Below are positions 55,950 to 64,000 of a stretch of 64,000 nt of DNA, piece by piece (within the stretch, counting starts at the first letter, position 1; the number at the start of each line of letters is the position of its first letter). The notes below the pieces were generated by a model. It was not told the origin of the DNA, did no database searches, and saw nothing but the letters and a program-made list of their open reading frames with translations. This DNA is from Chlorops oryzae (taxonomy: Eukaryota; Arthropoda; Insecta; Diptera; Chloropidae), in the NCBI GenBank assembly GCA_020466095.1, contig CM035808.1, forward strand, positions 96,939,390 through 97,003,389. The letters are read 5' to 3'. Position numbers and translations under genes: made by a program.

Positions 55950-56858
55950 CCCAGTAGTCAGCGGAGCCACCACAACACTAGCGATTTCACTAGTCACTGG
56001 GTGTGGGGGATCGGTCCCTTTCCTATCCAAGACGCTGGCGAATTTAACATTACGATCTCATTGCCGGGGACAGGTCGTCCTTTTATGCGCCACTTTTAAC
56101 CAGTCATTTCGCTAGCGAAAAGGGGCAGGAAAATGGCCTAGCACCAGCGACTGAGAAAAAAGAAAATTTTCATTTTTTGTTTTGACTTTTTCTAAATTTA
56201 TTTATATTATTAATTATTATATTTTTTTGTTTATCTATTTTTTATTTTAAATCTTCTTTATCTTACTTCTCTTAAAATTTTCTCGCCTCCACCGAGCCTC
56301 GAACCGCTGACCACCAGATCGCTGGGCGAACGCCTTAACTATTACGCTAAACGAACGAATTTAATTTCTAGGCCAAAATGCTCACTTGAGTTTAGCGTTG
56401 CTCAGATTTTGGGAAACGTATTTAACGAATTTTTTCACTCCAAAAATTGTTTACTTGAAAATGAACCATTAAAAAAAAAAATAATAAAACCTTAAAAATT
56501 TAGGGGAAAATGTTTGTCTTCCAAAATAACTGAACTATGAACAAAAAAAAAAAACTAATTTATAAAAAAAAGTAAAAATTTAGGAAAAATTCTCGCCGCC
56601 CGCAGGGATTGAACCCCGAACCTCCCGGCTATCCAGTCATAGTTTGAACCACTGCGCTATCGAACGCTTAACGGGCAAATGATCAGAATGCGAGGTAAAA
56701 GCAGACAACAGCAAAAACAATCATACGCAGCGAATAGGGAAATGTGAGCTGAGGCCTATCTACTCTTTCAGGTTCATGTGGTAGTTGAAATGGCTAGTCA
56801 TCAAGGACTGGCACTTTGGCATGTCACAAATATCGGGGGCGTCCTACTGACTACTGGG
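55950..56858. mobile_element. Element with CCCAGTAGTCAG ends, containing a composite SINE-like unit
   Basis: CCCAGTAGTCAG at 55950 is inverted at 56847-56858. No convincing target duplication is visible. It contains the two tRNA-like modules at 56279 and 56591. Confidence 0.55.
56279..56668 (-). repeat. Composite SINE-like unit with two tRNA-like modules (copy 3, best preserved)
   Basis: On the minus strand, module 56591-56668 reads gatagcgcagtggttcaaac, then gaggttcggggttcaatccc. Module 56279-56350 reads tagcgtaatagttaaggcg, then cagcggttcgaggctcgg. Both have Pol III-type A and B boxes, same orientation, 310 bp apart, as in copies 1 and 2. Confidence 0.7.
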
Positions 56859-57604
56859 ATTGTACAGAATTTTAACTATCGGAAATAGATGCAATATTTC
56901 AATGCATACTTTTGGATGCTGAATTTAAAAAATTCTGTTCCCTTAGTCATTCCCAGTAGTTATCTTGGTAGTGCATTACCAAATTAATGCACTTTTTCAT
57001 TGATAAAATGGAATGCAAATTGGAATTCAAACTTAATTAAATAAATTGGAAACCCTAAAATAATTAAATTTTGCATTACTTGAGAACGCATATATGTATG
57101 CATTACATTGGCTAGGACCTCGGTTACAAATACCCAGTAGAAAATGTCAGGCGGACTTTCGCGATGAAGCCAGCATGAAAAAGGAGCCGTCCCGACTCCC
57201 TTTGTAAAGGAGTCGCGCGGTGATATTTCTACACAAATGGCATTGCGCATCACACCGGACAAAGTCATCGGGGCGGCGCGAAAAAGTCCGCTATAGCAAA
57301 AAAAGTATTTGAGAGCTGCACGTGTTCTTTTCTCTCTCAGTGTCTATTTTTAAAAATCGTTTGACAACTATCTCTTTGTCCTGAATGTAGGAAACTCGTG
57401 TTTCGAGAGAGAGGCTTTCTCATTTTGTATGTATTTTTTGTATTGAAACCGTAACTGTAGCACAAAAAACTAATGATACCCCTTGGCCGTAATAAATCAA
57501 AAACCTTGATTTTACTTCTGTGTGCAAAAGTTTTTTAAAAAGTTGCACAGTGTAGTTTCAGAGAACGAGATTTCTTTTTTTCCGCCATCTAAGTATCCTT
57601 TTTA

Positions 57605-57898
57605 GTGTCGTTTCGGTGTAGAGGGCTTTCTCTTCTATATGGACGAAAACTTTCTTGCGCTACAGAAAAGTTCCAGCCGCGACTTCTCCTGATTATACAC
57701 CAACTTTCTAATGAAATTTACACACAAGCGGCATTGGCCGTCATCAGAGTACATGTCACGAATTGGTTATCGAATTTGAGGAAAGATCTACTCCATCGTG
57801 TCGATACCTCTATCGATGACAATGCCATCAGAGTTGCGATGAATAACATTTGGCATGGCCATTGTAATTGCGATAAAAAGCCTATAGAAAAACGATAA
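57605..57898 (+). CDS. Unrecognised open frame ending at the 30-bp minisatellite
   Basis: The frame gives AALAVIRVHVTNWLSNLRKD, then LLHRVDTSIDDNAIRVAMNN and IWHGHCNC. It then enters the tandem repeats and stops. A second frame after the repeats (59058-59231) reads SLAGNSIAIEKYSNFPLDIL and ISGWEAWITYIDVCLGVYV. Both have ordinary protein composition, unlike the surrounding noise. They could be two halves of one gene separated by the minisatellite plus DINE insertion. I do not recognise the family. Confidence 0.3.
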   Translation: MSFRCRGLSLLYGRKLSCATEKFQPRLLLIIHQLSNEIYTQAALAVIRVHVTNWLSNLRKDLLHRVDTSIDDNAIRVAMNNIWHGHCNCDKKPIEKR

Positions 57899-57900
57899 CC

Positions 57901-58195
57901 GAGCTAAACTCCTATAGAAAAATGATACCCGAGCTAAATTCATATAGAAAAATGGTACCCGAGCTAAATTCATATAGAAAAATGATACCCGAGCTAAATT
58001 CATATAGAAAAATGATACCCGAGCTAAATTCATAGAGAAAAATGATACCCGAGCTAAATTCCTATAGAAAAATGATACCCGAGCTAAATTCATATAGAAA
58101 AATGATACCCGAGCTAAATTCATATAGAAAAATGATACCCGAGCTAAATTCCTATAGAAAAATGATACCCGAGCTAAATTCATATAGAACAAGTA
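57901..58195. repeat. 30-bp minisatellite, 10 copies
   Basis: gagctaaattcatatag plus aaaaatgatacccs recurs at exactly 30-bp steps from 57901 to 58171. Because 30 is a multiple of three, a minus-strand frame (57788-58246) reads through it as MNLARVSFFY repeats. That frame is an artefact. The array runs directly into the aacaagtaagg end of a DINE-like element. Confidence 0.9.
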
Positions 58196-59055
58196 AGGGT
58201 GTATAGTCAGGCAAGCCTGACAATAGAATACCCGACACAGACACACATATTCAAATAATTTTTAATATCAGGAGTTGTTTAAGGCCATAGGGGCCCCATA
58301 TACCGCATTTTTTTAAATATCTTTATGCAAACCGCCCCTTTGCCACGCCCACTTTTCCAATTTTTTGGAATTCTAATCGGAGGCTTAAATATACGCGCAA
58401 ATTCTAAGTTTCATTGAAATATTTGGAAAAAGTCAGATTTTGGGGCAGTTTTCGGATTTTTGTGACAGACCCTAGTACTGGAGGTACCCTTAATAATGAA
58501 CCAATCCAGAACATTTTTGGGCAGGATGTTTATGGTTACAAAGGAAGTATAAGTGCCAATTTTCGTTCAAGTCCCATAGGCGTTTCGGGAGTAGGAGACA
58601 ATTTTCGAAAAACGCCCTTCTGCCACGCCCATTTTTCTGATTTTTGTAAATCATATTAATTGGCCTAAAATATGTTCAAATGCCAAATTTCATCAAAATA
58701 TCTTGAAAAACTCAGATTTTAGAGCAGTTTTTGTGATTTTCGTAACAGACCCTAGTACTGGAGGTACCCCTAAAAATGGTCCGATCGGGCCCATTCTCGA
58801 ACTTAGTCTTACTCATGTCCCCGTGAGCACGCATACAAAATTTTTTCAAGATAGCTCAACTCCTTCGATAAGATAACTGTATACAGACAGACAGACAGAC
58901 GGACAGACAGACAGACGGACATGGCTAAATCGAATCTCCTAGTGACGCTGATCATTTCTATATACATTTTGTATAGTCTATCTCGACTGGTTCTGGGTGT
59001 TACACACAACCCAAGAAACGCAATATACCCTCGACACAGAGTGTGTCGGGTATAA
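58188..59055 (-). mobile_element. DINE-1-like repeat, copy B, full length
   Basis: On the plus strand it runs from aacaagtaagggtg and the palindrome-like gtcaggcaagcctgac, through two gccacgccca blocks, two ccctagtactggaggtaccc blocks and a GACA/GACG microsatellite (58885-58922), to ccctcgacacagagtgtgtc and gggtata. The length is about 868 bp. It encodes no protein. Confidence 0.8.
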
Positions 59056-59605
59056 AAATGATATCCGAGCTTCTCTCGCTGGCAATTCCATTGCAATTGA
59101 GAAGTACTCAAATTTTCCGCTTGATATCCTTGGTGAAAAAATTAATGAATTGGTCCTTTATGAGAAAATTTCCGGCTGGGAAGCGTGGATAACATACATC
59201 GACGTATGCTTGGGAGTGTACGTTGTAACATGAATTTTTACACTGGTAGCTGGATGTAAAGCTCGCCTTTGTACCCAGATGGAAAAGTCCCCCTGACAAA
59301 ATCATTGATGTCAGAGTGACTTTGGAGCCGGGCACGTAGGATTCTTTGTATGACATTTTTACATGAATTAACAGGGACTTCATGGGTGATTTTGTCTTCG
59401 TGGGATTAGAAAAAGTCACTAGTGACGCCCAGCAGGACATTGTCCTTGTCCTTGTCCATTGTGGCGAAGAAAGCATTTGAGAGCAGCTCATATTCTTTTC
59501 TCTCTACATGTCACTTTATAGAAACCGGTTTGAAAACTCTCTTCTTTGCCTTCTCTTTGAATATTTCGATAATTTTTAAGAATTTATTTTTAACAATTTT
59601 TGTTT

Positions 59606-59676
59606 TCCTCAGCCAGGGATCGAACCCGCGATCTTCGGATTCTGAGTCGAGCGCTTATACACTATGTCATCCATGC
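59606..59676 (-). repeat. tRNA-like SINE module
   Basis: On the minus strand: ggatgacatagtgtataagc, then agatcgcgggttcgatccct. The flanking body near 59716-59760 matches 33905-33944 inverted. Confidence 0.6.
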
Positions 59677-59859
59677 TTATGCTCAACTAACGCTTAAACC
59701 TTAATTAAATTTAGTAGTAGCCAATGAGATTCAAGAACATGAACAGCATCCCTCCACAATGACAAGTCGCCCAATTTCGCATGCATGACAATGTCACCTG
59801 TATGACCCAGTGAAATCACTAATGTTTTTGTTATGCTGGATATATTTGCCTGCTGGGTA

Positions 59860-60409
59860 TAATTGTTCTAACACACACGCACACGAATGTACGCACCTAG
59901 ATAGTCGGTCCTCGGTGAGGGGTTTCCACTTACGTCTGCACCATATATGTATTATGTTCTTATGCTATAGTCGTATATATCGTATAACATGCACTCGCAC
60001 TCTCAAGTTATGCGCAAGTACTTTAATTGAGAGCATTTTGATGTCATAAATTTGAAGTATAGCTTTAGGATGCTTAAATTACTTCAATCAACAATAGACA
60101 GCATGCGTGTGTGCGAGTTTTGGCGTTTTCCTTCTCGACGATGGTAATCATGTTGGGTTTTAAGGCAGTATGAAATTGAAGGAACTTTGTCTCATCACTT
60201 GTGAGGTTGAATGTACATATGTATGTAGCTCATCATTACTAAGCGTGAGCATTATAATTTCACTTTGAAAAACGAAAGTTGCAGAAAATGAATTTTTATG
60301 ACGTTCAGCGACTTAAAGGATGTTATTTACTTGAAACAATAATATGCTCATAAGCTTTAAGCTACGGTGCTTTGTTACACTTTTTGCAAAGACGAAATTA
60401 TATGCATCA
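59860..60409. other. No recognised gene
   Basis: Mixed sequence with short frames and no family shared within the window. Confidence 0.4.
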
Positions 60410-60736
60410 TTATACCCGACACACTCTGTGTCGAAGGCATGATACAAGAAAACAAGATAGCGCCACTTGAGAGAGGAAACGTCACAAACTCAAAATCGCG
60501 ATTCGTTGTTGTTGTTTCCCATGTTAAACCGCCTTTTTACTTTTTTGAATAGCATGGGAAACAACAAAAATGTCTCGCTCAGTGACGTCACAAACTCAAT
60601 TTTCGGCCTCAAAATAGCGGTACTGAAGTGGCGCTATCTTGTTTTCTTGTATCATGTGTCGAAGGTATATTGTGTTTGTGTGGTTGTGTGTAACACCCAG
60701 AACCAGTCGAGATAAACCATACAAAATATATATAGA
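60410..60736 (+). repeat. DINE-like 5' end fragment interrupted by a MITE
   Basis: tatacccgacacactctgtg, then tgtcgaagg, continues after the insert with tatattgtgtttgtgtggtt to ccatacaaaatatatataga. It is truncated there and adjoins copy C. Confidence 0.8.
60438..60656. mobile_element. MITE with perfect 31-bp inverted repeats and 9-bp TSD (Mutator-like)
   Basis: catgatacaagaaaacaaga.. at the left is exactly inverted at the right over 31 bp. The 9-bp tgtcgaagg is duplicated (60429-60437, 60657-60665), and the uninterrupted DINE copies show the single target. A 9-bp duplication is typical of Mutator-type elements. Further internal inverted similarity is visible: gtcacaaactcaa occurs on both sides and gtttcccatg/catgggaaac near the middle. 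Confidence 0.9.
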
Positions 60737-60910
60737 AACAAGTAAGGGGGTTATAGTCACGCGAGCCTGACAATAGAATACCCGACACAGACACACATGT
60801 TCAAATAATTTTTAATATCAAGGTGTTTAAGGCCATAAGGGGCCCCATGCCGACTTTTGTTGAATTTCTTTATGAAAACCGCCCTTTTTCCACGCCCACT
60901 TTTCCAATTT
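60737..60910 (-). repeat. DINE-like repeat, copy C (truncated)
   Basis: It starts aacaagtaagggggttatag and ends after ccacttttccaattttt, where copy D begins in the opposite orientation. Confidence 0.75.
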
Positions 60911-62182
60911 TTATACCCGACACACTCTGTGTCGAGGGTATATTGCGTTTGTGTGGTTGTGTGTAACACCCAGAACCAGTCGAGACAGACCATACAAAAT
61001 ATATATAGAAATGATCAGCGTCACCAGGAGATTCGATTTAGACATGTCCGTCTGTCTGTCCGTCTGTCTGTCTGTTTGTATACAGTTTTCTTATCGAAGG
61101 AGTTGAGCTACCGCGACAAAATTTGGTATGCGTGCTCACGGGGACATGAGTAAGAACAAGTTCGAGAATGGACCCGATCGGACCATTTTTAGGGGTACCT
61201 CGAGTACTAGGGTCTGTTACGAAAACTACAAAAACTGCTCTAAGATCGGAGAATAACAAGATGTTTTGATGAGATTTGGTATTTGAACATGTTTAAAGGC
61301 AATTACTATGGATTTAAAAAATTGGAAAAGTGGGCGTGGCAGAAAGGCGTTTTTCGAAAATTCTCTCCTGCACCTGAAATTCAAATGGGACTTTAACGAA
61401 ATTTGGCACTTTTTCTGCCTTTGTAGCCATAAGCATCCTCCCCACAAATTTTCTTGATCGGTCCATTATTAGGGGTACCTCCAGTAATAGGGTCTGTCAC
61501 AAAAATCGCCAAAGTGCCCCAAAATCGGATTTTTTCGAAATATTTCAATAAAACTAAGGATTAGAGCGTATATCTAAGCCTCCGATTAGAATTGTGTGAA
61601 AGTAGTAACTTTGATAGTGAATCCGTAGATTTAAATACTTTCGCATTTAAAGTTCGGGTCCATTCTCGAACTTGTTCTTACCCATGTCCCCATTAGCACG
61701 CATACCAAATTTCTTCAAGATAGCTCAACTCCTTCGATAAGATAACTGTATACAGACAGACGGACAGACAGACGGACTGGCATGTCTAAATCGATTCTCC
61801 TGGCATCCCCCCAAAAAATTTCCTTGGTCGGTCCATTATTAAGGGTACCTCCAGTACTAGGGTCTGTCACAAAAATCCTAAGACTGCCTCAAAATCGGAC
61901 TTTTTCGAAATATTTCAATGAAACTTAGAATTTGACGGTATATTTAAGCCTCCGATTAGAGATAGCAAAAAAAATGGAAAAGTGGGCGTGGAAAAGAGGC
62001 GGTTTTCATAAAGAAATTTAAAAAAAGTCCGTAATAGGGGGCCCCTAATGGCCTTAAAAACCTCTTGAATATTCTTTCTTAGTGGTCCTGTTTTTTGGGC
62101 GTGGTTCAAAAATTATTTAAACATGTGCGTCTGTCGGGTATTTTATTGTCAGGCTCGCCTGACTATAACACTCTTACTTGTT
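60911..62182 (+). mobile_element. DINE-like repeat, copy D, with internal rearrangement
   Basis: It begins ttatacccgacacactctgt and ends tcaggctcgcctgactataacactcttacttgtt. The segment about 61650-61800 is a second microsatellite-bearing part in the opposite orientation (gggtccattctcgaacttgt to catgtctaaatcgattctcc). After it the body resumes with ccattattaagggtacctcc a second time. Confidence 0.75.
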
Positions 62183-62210
62183 TTAGATGCCCAGTGGAAC
62201 CATTTATTGT

Positions 62211-62360
62211 CTACTTACCCAATAAACATAAAAACGAGGATGATATCGTAATGATATCGAGACGAATTCGAGAAAGCTGATTTCCTCGATATCGTGATTT
62301 GGGACACGCGAAGGTATCGAGAAGAGTTCGGGAAAAACAATTTATCGTTAGAATCGACTT
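62211..62360 (+). repeat. Left-end fragment of the CCCAATAA foldback family
   Basis: It reads cccaataaacataaaaacga, followed by atatcg- and gaattcgag-rich text like the arms at 25.9 kb. There is no matching right end. Confidence 0.5.
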
Positions 62361-62369
62361 TAACTTATA

Positions 62370-63240
62370 AACAAGTAAGGGTGTTATAGTCAGGCGAGCC
62401 TGACAATAGAATACCCGACACAGACACTTATGTTCGAATAATTTTTAATATCAAGAGGTGTTTAAGGACATAATGGGCCCATATACCGACTTTTGTTAAA
62501 TTTCTTTATAAAAACCGCCCATTTGCCACGCCCAATTTTTAAATTTTTTTGGAAATCTAAGTTTCATTGAAATATTTCAATAAAGTCTGCTTTTGAAGCA
62601 TTTTTGGGATTTTTGTGACAGACCTTAGTACTAGAGGTACCCTTAATAATGGTTCTATCGAAAAAATTTTTGGGGAGGACGTTACTGGCTATCAAGGAAG
62701 CATACGTGCCAACTTTCGTTCAAGTCCCATTTGTATTTCGGGTGTAGGAGACAATTTTCGAAAAACGCCCTTATGCCACGCCCACTTTTTAAATTTTTTG
62801 AAATCATATTACTTGCCTTTAATCATGTTCAAATACCAAGTTTCATCAAAATATCTTGAAAAACTCAGGTTTTAGAGCAGTTTTTGTGATTTTCACAACA
62901 GACCCTAGTACTGGAGGTACCCCTAAAAATGGTCCGATCGGGTCCATTCTCGAACTTGTTCTTACTCATGTCCCCGTGAGCACGCATACCAAATTTTGTC
63001 AAGATAGCTCAACTCCTTCGGTAAGATAACTGTATACAGACAGACGGACAGACAGACAGACGGACAGACAGACAGACGGACAGACAGACAGACGGACAGA
63101 CGGACATGTCTAAATCGAGTCTCCTGGTGACGCTGATCATTTCTATATACATTTTGTATGGTCTATCTCGACTGGTTCTGGGTGTTACACACAACCCAAC
63201 AAACGCAATATACCCTCGACACAGAGTGTGTCGGGTATAA
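62370..63240 (-). mobile_element. DINE-1-like repeat, copy F, full length
   Basis: It has the same organisation as copy B and high identity to it. The GACA/GACG microsatellite is at 63036-63106. It ends at cacagagtgtgtcgggtata. Confidence 0.8.
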
Positions 63241-63259
63241 TGACAAAAATCAAGTGATT

Positions 63260-63335
63260 TCAAATTGTCAAACACGGCGTAAAGGTGAACTCGTAACTAC
63301 AAGTCGAAAATTCTGCGGATGAAATCCCACAACAG
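63260..63335 (+). repeat. SINE family 2 module
   Basis: tgtcaaacacggcgtaaagg, then ggatgaaatcccacaacagg, as in the copies at 27, 35, 47 and 48 kb. Confidence 0.55.
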
Positions 63336-63734
63336 GACGAATCAAAAGTGAAAAATAAGCTTTCGAAATCATTTTTGTTTTGTAGGTTGCACGGTGTTCT
63401 TGATTTGTGTCAGACAGGTAGCCAGGATTTTAAGACGGGCAGTTTTTATTATCAAGCGTAATAATTTACCTTCTTTCGAAAACATACGCCGATGAAACTG
63501 ATTTGGTCGTAACAAAAGTAAAAAAAGTTAGAAACATACAAAACTTTTAAATAAAAAAATCCGTCAAACAGATTTACCATAGGCTGCGTATTAAAAATGG
63601 TTGAAAATTATATAACTTAAACCAAACCAAACATTCATTGTTGATTTAATTAATAAATAGTGAGATTAGATTTTACAATCGATGCAAATTGCACATGCCT
63701 GCAAAATTGAAACTTGATTTTCCCCTTTTTTTTT

Positions 63735-63880
63735 CCTTTGGGCGTGGCAGTGGGCGGGCCACATAAATTTTTTTCTTACACCTTTCATTCGCCTTGGTCA
63801 ACCTATTTTGCGAATTTGAAGCTTCTACGCCTTTTACTTCGCAAGTTACGATAAACCCTTATTTGTGGGCGTGGCTCGAG
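63735..63880 (-). repeat. Repeat block shared inverted with 35683-35860
   Basis: cacctttcattcgccttggt, caacctattttgcgaatttg and aagcttctacgccttttact are the reverse complement of the 35.7-kb block. It is flanked by gggcgtggc motifs. Confidence 0.65.
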
Positions 63881-64000
63881 GAGGACGGCGTCCATTTTTT
63901 TCAGGATATGTCCCTTTTTGTAGTTTACCATTACACGAAATATCAATGAAATGTGTTGAGTGGTTCGCAAGTTACACTCAAAAAATTCCGACGTAGAATC

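Larger units (their letters stand above)
57131..59859. mobile_element. Possible element with TACCCAGTAG/CTGCTGGGTA ends
   Basis: Short inverted ends next to TA are visible. The blocks at 57300-57365 and 59468-59535 are direct copies of each other (tttgagag, agct, ttcttttctctct), as if two relatives or a duplicated end bracket the interval. The tips are short, so the claim is weak. Confidence 0.35.

Noticed and set aside
56591..56668. Functional tRNA gene
   Set aside because: A and B boxes are present, but the acceptor stem does not pair well, no terminator or isolated context is seen, and the module recurs within a repeat. A SINE is more likely.
57788..58246. 152-residue minus-strand frame of NLARVSFFYM repeats
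   Set aside because: It is only the 30-bp minisatellite read in a frame that stays open because 30 is divisible by three. It has no flanking protein signal.

Overview
The window looks like a repeat-saturated, euchromatic-to-heterochromatic stretch of a higher dipteran genome. A tephritid-type fly is my best guess. The grounds are: eukaryotic introns with GT..AG borders, DINE-1/INE-1-like Helitron-associated repeats with GTCY microsatellite cores, BEL/Pao and gypsy (412/mdg1-like) LTR elements, Jockey- and CR1-like non-LTR elements, and many hAT, Tc1/mariner and piggyBac-type DNA elements. Two 100-N blocks (4110-4209, 19619-19718) are scaffold gaps. Only one host-type gene is supported: a multi-exon minus-strand DUF4806-like gene at 31.7-33.6 kb. 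Nearly all other open frames belong to mobile elements.

Layout. 0-1 kb: 3' end of a Jockey-like retrotransposon followed by 56-bp repeats. 1.6-4.1 kb: a non-LTR remnant (minus strand) split by a piggyBac-type element (TTAA duplication) that itself carries a dead Tc3-like transposon with IR/DR ends. 4.3-7.3 kb: an LTR-like block, then a minus-strand BEL/Pao gag, leader, primer site and LTR. 7.4-11.2 kb: a gypsy integrase followed, where env would sit, by a protein tyrosine phosphatase domain and a Ulp1/C48-type cysteine protease domain, then tandem repeats, a polypurine tract and a 3' LTR. This is the most unusual object in the window.

11.2-19.6 kb: a decayed transposase gene whose 3' half has been amplified into a tandem array with an exact 1466-bp period, interrupted by a 1.65-kb long-TIR hAT-type element. 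19.7-21.4 kb: BEL/Pao integrase plus 3' LTR. 21.4-25 kb: low-complexity non-coding DNA. 25-27.6 kb: a DINE-like repeat split by a foldback element. 28-31.6 kb: tRNA-derived SINE-like pieces, AT-rich DNA and a minisatellite. 31.7-33.6 kb: the DUF4806-like host gene with MITEs in its intron. 34.5-43 kb: hAT elements and a hAT pseudogene.

44.6-46.2 kb: an unclassified DNA transposon peppered with a 14-bp direct motif. 49.07-55.75 kb: a set of nested insertions at least five levels deep, in which a hAT with an 8-bp TSD contains a second hAT (8-bp TSD), which contains a third, coding hAT (8-bp TSD), whose BED zinc finger is split by a 1.9-kb element, which contains a MITE. 56-64 kb: SINE-like composites, a 30-bp minisatellite and several DINE-like copies, one with a MITE flanked by a 9-bp duplication.

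All calls come from reading the sequence. No database search was run. Family names rest on recognisable motifs, and boundaries rest on visible terminal repeats and target-site duplications.
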